64,000 bases of DNA from Halorientalis sp. IM1011. GTDB lineage: Archaea; Halobacteriota; Halobacteria; Halobacteriales; Haloarculaceae. A program made the translations under genes and the position numbers. The DNA lies in assembly GCF_001989615.1 (NCBI RefSeq), contig NZ_CP019067.1, positions 1,240,001-1,304,000 of the forward strand, in the 5' to 3' direction. Below are positions 1 to 8,679 of this stretch, one piece after another. Positions within the stretch are counted from its first letter, which is position 1, and the number at the start of each line of letters is the position of its first letter. The notes under the pieces were generated by a model, which was not told the origin of the DNA, ran no database searches, and saw only the letters and a program-made list of their open reading frames with translations.

Positions 1-419
1 ACGTTGACGATCGCGCCGTGGCCCTGCTCTTTCATGAGCGGGAGCGCGGCGTGACAGCCGTTCCAGACCCCCTTGAGGTTCACGTCGATGACGAAGTCAC
101 GCATCGACTCGTTGATGTCCTCCATCACCGCGGGCGGGTGGCCCGTCCCGGCGTTGTTGACCATCACGTCGAGTCCGTGTTCCTCGTGGACGGCCTCGAC
201 GGCCGCCTGAAACTCGTCGGCCTGGGTCACGTCGACGCGGTGAGCCTCGGCCCCGCCCGTGTCGAGGTCCTGGACCTTCTCGGCTGTCTCCTCGGCGCTC
301 TCCTCGTCGATGTCCGTCGCGATCACGTAGGCACCCTCTTCCGCACACCGCAGGGAGGTGGCCTGCCCGATGCCCGACCCGGCACCGGTGATGAACACCG
401 TCTTGTCTTGCAGTCGCAT
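1..419 (-). CDS. Short-chain dehydrogenase/reductase, C-terminal part outside window
   Basis: About 139 N-terminal residues of a classical SDR oxidoreductase are visible; the gene runs off the left edge. The Rossmann fold opens with the TGAGSGIG nucleotide-binding motif near residue 11, followed by an acidic residue after the second strand (ATDID, which usually favours NAD(H)) and the NNAG motif near residue 88. The catalytic Ser and YxxxK lie beyond the window, so activity and substrate cannot be judged. The start is the ATG whose first base is 419: a TATA-like ATAAAT lies about 28 bp upstream, as expected for a leaderless haloarchaeal transcript. 3-oxoacyl-ACP reductase or polyol/alcohol dehydrogenase are both possible. 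Confidence 0.9.
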   Translation of the reverse strand, partial: MRLQDKTVFITGAGSGIGQATSLRCAEEGAYVIATDIDEESAEETAEKVQDLDTGGAEAHRVDVTQADEFQAAVEAVHEEHGLDVMVNNAGTGHPPAVMEDINESMRDFVIDVNLKGVWNGCHAALPLMKEQGHGAIVN

Positions 420-444
420 GGCACCAACGATTCGCTCCTCCGGC

Positions 445-450
445 ATAAAT
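445..450 (-). promoter_or_regulatory. TATA-like promoter element for the SDR gene
   Basis: ATAAAT on the plus strand (ATTTAT on the coding strand) is centred about 28 bp upstream of the SDR start codon at 419. This is the spacing of an archaeal TATA box when transcription starts at or next to the ATG. It supports the chosen start. Confidence 0.5.
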
Positions 451-548
451 CTACCAGAATTAGCAGTGAGGGGCTTCGGGTTTCCAGAGTTAGCTCGAAG
501 TGGTTTTTCAGCACTGGCTGGAAACGAAACTGCCGAGAGGGACTGCGG

Positions 549-2069
549 TCAGAACCGACGGCGTGCCAGCAGCGTGGCCGCGAGCAACGCGAGGACGGCG
601 ACCGCGGGGCCGAAGCCGGGGCCGTCGGCGGTGGTCGTGTTCGAGGCGGTCGTCACGGTCGACGGTGACGCGTCGGACGCTGTCCCGTTCGCGGACCCAG
701 AGTCCGACGGAGACTGCCCGGCTGGCGAGATCGTCGCGGTATCGGAGACCGGGTCACCACCACTGACACACTCGGGGTAGTCGACACCCGGATAGTCGAA
801 CTGGCCGTCGTCGTCCCGGTCGTAGTGAACGAGGGCGAGCAGTCGAGTCGACCGGTTTAGATCTCCCGTGAGTTCGACCGAGACGGTATCCTGCCCGGGA
901 CCGAGGTGGTCGCTCACGCCGACGAGCCGCGACTCGGCGGCGCGACGGTCGAGGTACGGCGGGAAGGTGCACCTTCCTGTGTCGTTCGCGGGGGAGAGTG
1001 CGTCGATCGACGACGCACGATAGAGCGCGACGAATCCCGGGTCGAAGAGGGTGACGTCGGCCGTTACGGTCCCGTTCGTCGCGTTCTGATCTTCCAGAGA
1101 GATGGACGGCGGTTCACTCGAACCGATGACCCCCGTCACCGCACCACGGAACCCGTCAGCCGTCAGCCGGAGCGTCGCGTTCGAGGGGAGGTCGGTCGTG
1201 TTGACACAGGCCGCAAATCGACCGTTTTCGGTCGTCCTGGTAGTCGTTTCCACCACAAACGTACCTGACTCTGGAGACACCACGTTGGCGTCGATCTCCA
1301 CGTCCGCACCGGGATAGGCATGTCCAGTCACGAGTCCGCAGCGCTCGATACCGAACCGGACGACAGAACCGGCGTCGGTATCGAACGAAATCGGTGGGTC
1401 GACGATCTCTATGTTGGTTGTCGAGGACACGTTTCCGGCAGTGACGGTCACGACGTATGCGTCACCGGTCCGGGCCGAGACCACGTCCCGGTACTCCGTC
1501 TCGAAATTGGCCCGGTCGGTCCGGAGAGCAACGTACAGCGTGCCGTTGCGCTCGTCCGGTGTGACCTGTAGCGCGCCGCCGAGCCGCGTCGCCGACAGGT
1601 TCAACATCTTCGGCCGCTTCTCGGCCAGTGTTGACTCGACGGTCTGCTCTACGCGGAAGCTGTACCGTTCGGAGTCGGTCACCGCCTGTACGAACGCCCT
1701 TTCCCGATCGATCGCGTTCGCCGCCCCAACTGTCGCTGTCAGGTCGGGTGCCGACAACGCGAACACGACCGTATCGTCCTTCGCGACCGTACGATCCCGG
1801 GTCAGCCACCCCGCCTGTATTCCATCCTGAATCGCAGCGACCGCTGAGAGCTCCGCGAACCGGTCGGTCGATGCGGACCAGACGGTCAGGCTCCCGACGG
1901 TCGCGTTCGCGGTCGTCCCGTTCGCCGTGTCGTTAGTCACCGTCTCGTTCGTCGACTGTGTTACGTCGATCGTGGAGGACCCGGCCGCCGCAGCGACCGA
2001 CGACCCAGCCAGGACGGCCGCCAGCAGTGCCACGAGCGCGAGTCCTGAAAGTAGTGGTTTCAGTTGCAT
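549..2069 (-). CDS. PGF-CTERM surface glycoprotein, single module
   Basis: A 506-residue exported protein. It has an N-terminal hydrophobic signal (about residues 1-27), a Thr/Ser/Asn-rich linker, one module of about 270 residues resembling the BGTF-type haloarchaeal surface domain (about 55-325), then a DUF7282-like domain (about 330-445, ending in an acidic DRDDDGQFDYPG stretch). A Thr/Ser-rich spacer leads into a C-terminal DGPGFG motif, a transmembrane helix and an Arg cluster. The last three form a PGF-CTERM signal, which in haloarchaea is removed by archaeosortase with attachment to a lipid anchor. Many NxS/T sequons suggest N-glycosylation. It follows its larger paralogue by 9 bp, so the two are almost surely co-transcribed. 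The exact role at the cell surface is unknown. Confidence 0.82.
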   Translation of the reverse strand: MQLKPLLSGLALVALLAAVLAGSSVAAAAGSSTIDVTQSTNETVTNDTANGTTANATVGSLTVWSASTDRFAELSAVAAIQDGIQAGWLTRDRTVAKDDTVVFALSAPDLTATVGAANAIDRERAFVQAVTDSERYSFRVEQTVESTLAEKRPKMLNLSATRLGGALQVTPDERNGTLYVALRTDRANFETEYRDVVSARTGDAYVVTVTAGNVSSTTNIEIVDPPISFDTDAGSVVRFGIERCGLVTGHAYPGADVEIDANVVSPESGTFVVETTTRTTENGRFAACVNTTDLPSNATLRLTADGFRGAVTGVIGSSEPPSISLEDQNATNGTVTADVTLFDPGFVALYRASSIDALSPANDTGRCTFPPYLDRRAAESRLVGVSDHLGPGQDTVSVELTGDLNRSTRLLALVHYDRDDDGQFDYPGVDYPECVSGGDPVSDTATISPAGQSPSDSGSANGTASDASPSTVTTASNTTTADGPGFGPAVAVLALLAATLLARRRF

Positions 2070-2078
2070 CGGTGGTGA

Positions 2079-4484
2079 TCAGTTCCGTCGGCGTGCGATC
2101 AGCACGACCGTGAACACGGCGAGGACGGTGCCGAGCGCACCGAAGCCGGGACCGTCCACTTGAGAGGTCGTCGGAGCGGTCGCGGTGGACTGTCCGGTTT
2201 CGGTCGTGTCGGTGCTTCCGGTCGTCGACCCCAGGGTGGTTCTGGTCGGTCCTTTGGAATCGTTCGCGAACGGTGGGGTCGAGTGGTTGACGGCGGTACC
2301 GACGAGCGCCCCGTCGTGACAGACCGGTCGATCGTTCGGCGGGAAGTCGAGGTCGAACTCCCCGTCCTCGTTGGGATGAACAACGGCGATCAGTACCTGA
2401 TCGTCCTCGATAGTGGGACGGTCGAAATACTCGGTATAGTAGCCTGGCGAGAGGTCGTAGCTCTCGGCGAGTCGGGTCCAGTTCGCGACCGTTCGGTCGA
2501 TCTCGGTGGGCGTACAGTCGGGTGGTCGACTCGGATCGGTGAGCGCCCAGGCGTCCTCGGGCGCGGCGTACAGCACGACGAAACCAGAGGTGTTGCGGGA
2601 AGCGCTCGTGATTCCGACCCGGTCGTCGGTGACCTTCTCGACCGACACGAGTAGTGGCCCGGTCCGATTCTCGACGAGAACACCCCGGAAGTCGGGCACC
2701 GAATCGACGGACAGGGAGAGCACCGCGTCGGCCGGAATATCGGTCGTGTCGGCACAGACGGCAAATCGGCGGGACTGATCGACCGCCGTGCGGTTGGTCC
2801 TCTGGACGACACCGTCTTGCGAGCGAAGCGTGACCCGGAGCGTCGTCGTGGGCGCTGCGGTCGTCGTCCCAGAGAGACGCGTACACTCCTGTCCGAGGTC
2901 GTCGACGACGATCCCGTGGGACTGCTCGTCGTCGAAGGTCACCCTCCGCTCGACGGCGCTCCATCTGACGGTGGACGTGTTCGCATTCGAGCCCGTTCCG
3001 ACCGTGTAGTTCACGTGGTAGTCCTCGCCGCCAGCGGTCGGTTGATCGGTACGGGACCCGTACCTGATAGCGACGGTGTCCGTCCTGAGTGCGACGTACA
3101 GTGTCCCGTTGCGCTGGTCGGGCAGGACACGGATCGCGCCCTTGGCGAATGTCTCCGAGAGGTTCAACTCCTTCTCGTCGTACTCGGTGAGGGTCGTATC
3201 TTCGGTCTGCTCCATCCCGAAGTGGTAGGCCGAGGAACGGTTCACCAGCCGGACGAACGTCTCGGTGGCCGAGTCGTTCCCGCGTGTCAGTTCGATCCGG
3301 GTCGCCAGGTCCGGAGCGTTGATGGCGACCATCACGGTGTCGTTCACCGCGACCGACCGGTTCCGGGTCAACCAACCATCACGTCTGCCAGTTTGAACCG
3401 CAGCCGGCGACGTGAGGTCCCCGAACCGCTCGGTCGGGGCGGTCCAGACACCCCGAATGTCGGCCGAGAGCGCGGCTGGCTGGAACTGCCTGTCGACGAC
3501 CGGGTGGTCGTAGTCGGGGTCGAACTCGGCGGCCCCAAGGAACAGCGTCGCGTTCCGGTCGAATCCGGTCGTGTCGACACAGGTGGCGAACTGGCGGGCC
3601 GTGTCCACGGTGGTCCACGCCGTCGCCCGGACTGGACCGGTCTCGTTCGAACGCAGGCGCAACTGGATTTCCGTGCCGGGTGCGACCGCAGTCTCGCCAG
3701 AAACGACCGTACATCGTTGGCCGAGCCGAACCGGGACCGGACCCTCGCTGCCATGATCGTCGAAATCGATTGAACGCTCGACCAGCTCCCACTCGACCGA
3801 CGAGCTGGTGGTGACGTTTCCGTCGGTGACGGTGAGGTTCACGCGGTAGTCCTCGCCGTCGGAGGGCGAGAAATCGCGGTCACCCCCGTAATCGACGACA
3901 GTCCGATCCGTCCGGAATACGACCGACAGCGTCCCGTTCTGTTGGTCCGGCACGACGCGGAGTCCGTCGGCGGCCAGCGTCGCCGAGAGGTTCAGCTCCT
4001 TGGGTGCCATTTCGGGCGTCGTCGAGTCTGGCGTCTGTTCCATCCGGAAGTCGTAGGTGTCCGACCGAGTGAGGACCTCGACGAACGCCGCCGCGTCGGA
4101 TTCACTCTCGTTCATCGCACCGACAGCCTCGACCAGTCCCGGTGCGGGCAGTCCGAACACGACAGCGTCACCCGGCGCGGACGGGAGCGTATCCCCCTCC
4201 GCGACCGTCCGAGTCCGGACCAGCCAGTCCTCGCGTTTCGCCATCTCCACGGCCGCCGGTGAGGTCAAATTCCCAAAGTCGTCCCCTGGCGCGGTCCAGA
4301 CGGTCAGATTCCCGACCGTCTCGTTCATGGTCGAGTCGGTGGTCGTTCCGTTGGCCGCAGTCACATTCGTCGTCTGTCCCGCGGGTTGTGTGGGCGCGCC
4401 AGCGGCTGTGACGGCCGACGCCGAGAACAGGGTGAGAGCGAGCAGTACGCCGACGAACAGGTGCGTGGTTCGTTCCAGAGACAT
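2079..4484 (-). CDS. PGF-CTERM surface glycoprotein with two tandem modules
   Basis: An 801-residue exported protein with an N-terminal signal (about 1-28) and two copies of the module found once in the downstream gene (about residues 55-325 and 335-600). Both copies share the patterns SPAAVxxxxxxxWLxRxRxVA, xELNLSxT and QNGTLxVxxRTD. A DUF7282-like domain (about 605-720) and a long Thr/Ser linker precede the C-terminal DGPGFG, transmembrane helix and ARRR. The paired Cys residues repeated in each module (RCTVVSG...ATCVDTT and ECTRLSG...AVCADTT) may form one disulphide per module. It is the first gene of a two-gene operon. Sequons are abundant. The function is inferred only as envelope/surface structure; no enzymatic motif is seen. 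Confidence 0.82.
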   Translation of the reverse strand: MSLERTTHLFVGVLLALTLFSASAVTAAGAPTQPAGQTTNVTAANGTTTDSTMNETVGNLTVWTAPGDDFGNLTSPAAVEMAKREDWLVRTRTVAEGDTLPSAPGDAVVFGLPAPGLVEAVGAMNESESDAAAFVEVLTRSDTYDFRMEQTPDSTTPEMAPKELNLSATLAADGLRVVPDQQNGTLSVVFRTDRTVVDYGGDRDFSPSDGEDYRVNLTVTDGNVTTSSSVEWELVERSIDFDDHGSEGPVPVRLGQRCTVVSGETAVAPGTEIQLRLRSNETGPVRATAWTTVDTARQFATCVDTTGFDRNATLFLGAAEFDPDYDHPVVDRQFQPAALSADIRGVWTAPTERFGDLTSPAAVQTGRRDGWLTRNRSVAVNDTVMVAINAPDLATRIELTRGNDSATETFVRLVNRSSAYHFGMEQTEDTTLTEYDEKELNLSETFAKGAIRVLPDQRNGTLYVALRTDTVAIRYGSRTDQPTAGGEDYHVNYTVGTGSNANTSTVRWSAVERRVTFDDEQSHGIVVDDLGQECTRLSGTTTAAPTTTLRVTLRSQDGVVQRTNRTAVDQSRRFAVCADTTDIPADAVLSLSVDSVPDFRGVLVENRTGPLLVSVEKVTDDRVGITSASRNTSGFVVLYAAPEDAWALTDPSRPPDCTPTEIDRTVANWTRLAESYDLSPGYYTEYFDRPTIEDDQVLIAVVHPNEDGEFDLDFPPNDRPVCHDGALVGTAVNHSTPPFANDSKGPTRTTLGSTTGSTDTTETGQSTATAPTTSQVDGPGFGALGTVLAVFTVVLIARRRN

Positions 4485-4567
4485 CCGTGGAGGGCCGTGA
4501 CCGACTGTCGTCGTCGATCACCGGTTGCCGAAGAAGCTGTCGCTCGTCCTAAATATCTTCTGTGCCG

Positions 4568-5746
4568 TCACTCGCCCAGCGACGGGTTGGCCGCGCAGTT
4601 GTTCGGGCCGAGTTCGACCTCGAAGGCCGCGTCGTCGTCCAGCCGTTCGAGTCCGAGGTTGGCGGCGACGATGCGCTCGAAGTTGTCCGGCTGGGGCGGC
4701 ATGTCCCGCATGATCCGCGCGGTGAACTCCACCCTGTCCATCCCGAAGACCGGCAGGCAGTCGCGCAACTCGCCCAGCCTCGCGGCGTAGGTGCCGTCGT
4801 CGGCAGGCGTCGCGTCGTCGCTGTAGTGGCCCGGCGCGACCAGCGTGTCGTCGGGGAAGTCGGCCAGCCGTTCGGTCAGCGACTCGTACAGTTGGGCGGC
4901 CAGAGCCTCCGCGCCACCCTCCCCGCGCTGGAGGTCCGGGCGAGCGACCGACTCGACGAAGAGGCTGTCCCCCGAGAGCAACACGTCGCCGACGGTGAAA
5001 GCGGTCATCCCCGTCGTGTGACCCGGCAGGTGGACCGCCCGGAGCGTCGCGTCGCGGACGGTCAGCGTCTCGCCGTCGATGATCGTCTCGGTGTCGAATT
5101 CGACCCCGCGCTGGTCGCTCATGCGTGGCAGCACGGGCGTCGCATCGGTCTCGGCGGCCAGCTCCCGGAGGCCGCTGACGTGATCGGCGTGGACGTGGGT
5201 GTCGACGACGGTCGTGATTGCGGCGTCGCGTTCGGCGGCCGCCTCGACGTAGCGGTCGGTGAACGCTCTGAGCGGGTCGATCACGGCCGCCTCGTCGTCG
5301 ACGACGACGAGGTAGGAGCAACACCCGCTCGCGGGCCGCTGGATCTGGACGACGGTGGCGGCGTCACATGGGAGTTCGAGCGCGCGGTGGACACGTGCCC
5401 AGCCCTCCATCCCCTCGGCGAGGTTGTGCGCGTCGATCCCGGCTTCGGTGAGCAGGCCGGCGACGTAGGCGCTGGCCTCGCCTTTGCCACAGACGACGGT
5501 GATCGGGCCCTCCCCGTCGATCTCGGCGGCGCGGTCGGCGACGGTGTCCTGTGCGTCGGCCTGTAGCCACCGCATGTACGGGAGCAGGGTGGCCTCGACC
5601 GACGGGCCCTCGATCTGCCAGTCCTCGAACTCGTCGCGGTTGCGCACGTCGAGCAGGCGGACGGGATCGTCCGCGGCCAGGCGGTCGGCCAGCCACGCGG
5701 GCGACCGCGACTCGACGGCCACCTCGGGTTCGGGGTAGTCGCTCAT
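4568..5746 (-). CDS. Rhodanese / metallo-beta-lactamase fusion, persulfide dioxygenase-like
   Basis: A 392-residue protein with an N-terminal rhodanese domain (about 12-125; LLDVRNRDEFEDW, active-site loop VVCGKGEAS with the catalytic Cys) and a C-terminal metallo-beta-lactamase domain (about 130-360). The latter carries the metal ligands THVHADH, LPGHT, SGDSLF and PGHYSDD. The order rhodanese-MBL is the reverse of many bacterial fusions. The family includes ETHE1-type persulfide dioxygenases and glyoxalase II; coupling to a rhodanese favours persulfide/sulfane sulfur oxidation in the cytoplasm. The start at 5746 (MSDYPEPEV) begins the rhodanese fold; the long upstream extension is low-complexity read-through and is rejected. 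The C-terminal GPNNCAANPS resembles the tail of this sulfur-enzyme group. Confidence 0.85.
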   Translation of the reverse strand: MSDYPEPEVAVESRSPAWLADRLAADDPVRLLDVRNRDEFEDWQIEGPSVEATLLPYMRWLQADAQDTVADRAAEIDGEGPITVVCGKGEASAYVAGLLTEAGIDAHNLAEGMEGWARVHRALELPCDAATVVQIQRPASGCCSYLVVVDDEAAVIDPLRAFTDRYVEAAAERDAAITTVVDTHVHADHVSGLRELAAETDATPVLPRMSDQRGVEFDTETIIDGETLTVRDATLRAVHLPGHTTGMTAFTVGDVLLSGDSLFVESVARPDLQRGEGGAEALAAQLYESLTERLADFPDDTLVAPGHYSDDATPADDGTYAARLGELRDCLPVFGMDRVEFTARIMRDMPPQPDNFERIVAANLGLERLDDDAAFEVELGPNNCAANPSLGE

Positions 5747-5839
5747 GTCCGTGGGTAAGTCGGCAGTCGGAATAAACGACGCGACGAGCAGTCCTGACCG
5801 GCCCGGGAAGCTAAGCCGCCGGCTCACCAATTCGAGGGC

Positions 5840-6463
5840 ATGGACGAACAGGGGTTTCTCGACCGGGTCCGCGAGAACGAACGGACGGCCCTCGAACGAC
5901 TCGGCTCGGACAAGGCGCTGCTGGCCGCGACCGGTGCCGAACTCGACACCGACACCGTACTGGGGGTGCTGGCCGCGACCGAACTGTTCCACGCCGACAC
6001 CGTCCAGCGGTGGGCCGAGGCGACCGACGACGACCGGGCCGTCGACGCCTTCGGGTCCGCCGCCGAGACCGCGAGCGATCACGCCGACCGCCTCGCGGCG
6101 GACCTTGACGAAGTCCCCGACGGGAGCGGCGTCGAAACGGGGGTCGGCGGGCAAGACGGCGACGTCGAGCGGGCGGCGGCCGGGCTGGTCGGGGCGTCGC
6201 TGGTGCTGGATCGGACGCTGTTGCAGGCGGTCAGCTTCTTCGTCAACGAGGCCGACGCGCGCCGGGCCGATCTGATCAGGGAGGTCCGGAGCGGGGTCGA
6301 CGACCGGCGGGACGCGGGGCTGGCGCTGCTGGACGACATCTGCGAGACCGACGACGAGTGTGAGCGAGCAGCGACGGCGGCCGAGGAGGCCATCGCGGCG
6401 GCCTACGAGGAGTACGTCGAGCGGCTGGACCGGCTGGGAATCGACCCGAAACCGGTGTGCTAG
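5840..6463 (+). CDS. Uncharacterised all-helical haloarchaeal protein
   Basis: 207 residues, acidic and predicted mostly helical, with no signal peptide or membrane segment. The N-terminal part (MDEQGFLDRVRENE, then LERLGSDKALLAATG) and the repeated helices with buried Ala/Leu suggest a four-helix bundle. A Cys in CETDDECER and a terminal Cys are the only cysteines. I do not recognise a catalytic motif; similar proteins occur across haloarchaea without an assigned function. A TATA-like CTAAG about 28 bp before the ATG supports a leaderless start. The stop TAG shares CTAG with the convergent thioesterase gene. Confidence 0.7.
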   Translation: MDEQGFLDRVRENERTALERLGSDKALLAATGAELDTDTVLGVLAATELFHADTVQRWAEATDDDRAVDAFGSAAETASDHADRLAADLDEVPDGSGVETGVGGQDGDVERAAAGLVGASLVLDRTLLQAVSFFVNEADARRADLIREVRSGVDDRRDAGLALLDDICETDDECERAATAAEEAIAAAYEEYVERLDRLGIDPKPVC

Positions 6464-6888
6464 CTCTCGGGCGGTGTCTCCTGGAAGTCGGCGACGGCCT
6501 CGCGGAACTCGTCGGGGATCCGGGTCGGATCGTCGGTCTCGCCGTCGACGGCGACGTGGGTGACGGTCCCCTCGGCGAGGAGTTCGCCGTCGTCGGCGCG
6601 GCGGGCGACGTACTCGCCGGTCATGCTCGACTCGCCGATGCGCTCGATCCGGTAGCCGTGGACGAGTTCGTCGGCGAAGGAGGCCTGCCCGCGGTAGTCC
6701 ATGTCGACGTTGACGACGTGCATGTCCCAGCCGGCGTCCTCGACGTCCTCGTAGCTGTAGCCGACCGCCCGGAGGAAGGCGGAGAAGGTCTCGTCCTGAA
6801 AGGTGACGTAGTTGGCGTAGAAGACGACGCCCTGCATGTCGGTCTCCTCGAAGCGCACGCGGTTCTCCCAGACGACGGGTACGTCCAT
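6460..6888 (-). CDS. Acyl-CoA thioesterase, hotdog fold (YbgC/FadM-like)
   Basis: A 142-residue 4HBT-type hotdog protein. The N-terminal segment VRFEETDMQGVVFYANYVTF matches the conserved family signature: the Asp of ETDMQG is the catalytic acid, followed by the Y-N-Y/F hydrophobic helix. The usual length of the YbgC class is 130-140 residues, so it is complete. It hydrolyses acyl-CoA thioesters in the cytoplasm, but the acyl specificity cannot be read from sequence. It ends in a 4-nt convergent overlap with the upstream helical protein gene. The next gene on its strand lies 48 bp further upstream. Confidence 0.85.
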   Translation of the reverse strand: MDVPVVWENRVRFEETDMQGVVFYANYVTFQDETFSAFLRAVGYSYEDVEDAGWDMHVVNVDMDYRGQASFADELVHGYRIERIGESSMTGEYVARRADDGELLAEGTVTHVAVDGETDDPTRIPDEFREAVADFQETPPES

Positions 6889-6936
6889 GCCGACAGTCCG
6901 CGAGCGCCCGGCAGTTAACCCTGCCGGTGAGCGCAG

Positions 6937-7299
6937 TCAGGCCGTCTCGACGGTCTCCAGCACCCGCTGGGAGAACTCCGTCTCGGTGATCTCGTCGCGG
7001 CCGAGTTCCCGGAACCACGCGGCCTCGGCCTCCCACGAACCGAGTCGGTCGCCGTCGAGGTCGGTGACGACCGCCCGGAGGTCGACCGGGTCCCACCCCT
7101 CCTCGCGGAAGTCCCGGAGGACGTTACAGAGGCGGCCGATGTCCCGGTCGGGGACGCCGGGCGCGTCCGCATCCGCGTCCGCGTGGACGGTCTCGTAGGT
7201 GATCGTCAGGGGATCGCCCCGGTCGAGGTCGGTCACGTAGAGCCCGTGGCTCACGAGGCGGTTCTCGATGCGTTCGTAGACATCCTCGGGGGCGGACAT
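6937..7299 (-). CDS. Hypothetical haloarchaeal protein
   Basis: 120 residues with no signal, membrane helix or metal site. The N-terminus (MSAPEDVYERIENRLVSHGL) reads as an amphipathic helix followed by a beta-rich segment (DPLTITYETV). The central DIGRLCNVLRDFREEGWDPVDLRAVVTDLDG is well ordered and probably the conserved core. I do not recognise the family. The gene sits between a thioesterase and a DUF6663-like gene on the same strand, with short gaps (48 and 41 bp), so co-transcription is likely. Confidence 0.7.
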   Translation of the reverse strand: MSAPEDVYERIENRLVSHGLYVTDLDRGDPLTITYETVHADADADAPGVPDRDIGRLCNVLRDFREEGWDPVDLRAVVTDLDGDRLGSWEAEAAWFRELGRDEITETEFSQRVLETVETA

Positions 7300-7340
7300 G
7301 CCACCGGGTAGGCGGGAGACGGGCTTGGGTCTTGGGGCGG

Positions 7341-7943
7341 TCAGGGCTGCTCGGGGTCGTACTCGTCGTGGAGCGTCTCGGCGAGCAGGCCGCCAGCGTC
7401 CAGCGCGATGTAGATCACGAAGAACGGTTCGGTCGCGGGACGGATACAGAACACCTCGTAGGGCGGGTCGACGCCGCCCTCTTCGACCTTCCCGAGCATC
7501 GGTTCGATGGTCTTGCGGCCGTCGCAGAACTCGGCGAACAGGTCCCGCTCGCCGGGCTGTTTGGCCACGACGTAGAGGACGCCGTTGGGCTCGCCGTCGG
7601 TATCGTGGGTCTCCGTCGGATAGATCGGCATCTCCTCGGTGCGGGCCTGCCGGAAGGTTTCTTTCGCGCGCTCGAAGATGTCGGGCGTGCCGTCGGCGAC
7701 GAACAAGCGGGTGCGAGAGAGGACGGTCAGGTCGGTGATCGCGGCCGGTTCCCCGCTCCAGTCGAGCGTGGCCTCCACGAGGTGTCCCGGCCGGAGGTCG
7801 GCGACGGCCTCTGCCAGGGGCTCGTCGTACCCGTCGGTCCGGACGTAGGTCGGCTGTTCAGTCCCACGCTCGACGAAGCTCAACTCCCCCTCGTCGCGGT
7901 CGCTCCCGTAGACGCGATAGGTCCCGGACTCGGTCGCCGTCAT
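7341..7943 (-). CDS. DUF6663-like haloarchaeal protein
   Basis: A 200-residue soluble protein. The N-terminal part is beta-rich (GTYRVYGSDRDEGELSFV, then a segment similar to an OB-like fold, LRPGHLVEATLDWSGEPAAITDLTVLSRTRLFVADG). The C-terminal half (FERAKETFRQAR, then VLYVVAKQPGERDLFAEFCDG, then FCIRPATEPFFVIYIAL) is conserved in what I recall as DUF6663. There is no known activity. It is the first gene of a short minus-strand group; the region upstream is divergent with the gene at 8048, sharing about 100 bp. Confidence 0.7.
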   Translation of the reverse strand: MTATESGTYRVYGSDRDEGELSFVERGTEQPTYVRTDGYDEPLAEAVADLRPGHLVEATLDWSGEPAAITDLTVLSRTRLFVADGTPDIFERAKETFRQARTEEMPIYPTETHDTDGEPNGVLYVVAKQPGERDLFAEFCDGRKTIEPMLGKVEEGGVDPPYEVFCIRPATEPFFVIYIALDAGGLLAETLHDEYDPEQP

Positions 7944-8047
7944 CGTCGATACTTGCCCGCCCGAGCATTTAGGTTCGCGGATGTGATACGACCCGGAACC
8001 CTATTACCCGGAACGCGGAACCTTGCGGAGAGGCAGAGTGAACGCGC

Positions 8048-8650
8048 ATGGGCAAGGTTTCAATCGCCGGGAGTGAGTTCGAGATCGACGTCGTTTCGCG
8101 CGGCGAACAGGTCACCTTCCGACTCGTCGTCGAGTACGAGACCGCCGGCGGGGACCGATCCGTCGAGCGATCGACGCTCGCTGTCGACTCGCGCTCGGAC
8201 CTGACGACCGACGCAGTGTCGGCGGCACTGACCGAGTGGGCCGATGGCCGCGACGTGGCCGAGGTGACGGGGTTCGCCGTCGTCGAAGAACAACTCGCGC
8301 GCCGCGGCGGCGAGACACCGGACGCGGGAGAGGAGGCGGTACTGGTCGATCCCGACGAACAGGACGCCGCGTCGGGGCAGGCGACAGCGGAAGCGGTGGG
8401 CCGGTCCTCCCGGTACGTCGAGGGCGACCATCTGGTCTACTACGAGGGCGGCCCGGACAGCACGGTCTACGGCTACACGACGGAGGGAATCGTCGCCGAA
8501 GCGCCGCCGATCGAACACCAGCATCGCGAGAACGAACCGGACAAGATCCGCCTCGACGTGGGCGAGCGGACCAAACTCGTCCCGCTGGAGTGGGTGGTCG
8601 GCCACGTCGAGGCGGTCGACGAACCGATCGACAACCCCCGGGACCTCTGA
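8048..8650 (+). CDS. Hypothetical haloarchaeal protein
   Basis: A 200-residue acidic protein. The N-terminal region MGKVSIAGSEFEIDVVSRGE and following strands (VTFRLVVEYETAGGDRSVE) suggest a beta-sheet domain. An acidic linker of about 40 residues leads to a C-terminal domain (RYVEGDHLVYYEGGPDSTVYGYTTEGIV... IRLDVGERTKLVPLEWVVGHV). No motif is recognised. The 29-bp gap to the next gene suggests transcription together with the cobalamin-binding protein and the JAMM protease. Confidence 0.65.
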   Translation: MGKVSIAGSEFEIDVVSRGEQVTFRLVVEYETAGGDRSVERSTLAVDSRSDLTTDAVSAALTEWADGRDVAEVTGFAVVEEQLARRGGETPDAGEEAVLVDPDEQDAASGQATAEAVGRSSRYVEGDHLVYYEGGPDSTVYGYTTEGIVAEAPPIEHQHRENEPDKIRLDVGERTKLVPLEWVVGHVEAVDEPIDNPRDL

Positions 8651-8679
8651 TTTTTGAGGGTGGCGTCCGTAGCCGGCCC

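Noticed and set aside
4568-7096. Extended 842-codon version of the rhodanese/MBL gene
   Set aside because: The first 450 codons are an Arg/Gly-rich read-through across two other genes; the family fold begins at MSDYPEPEV (start at 5746).
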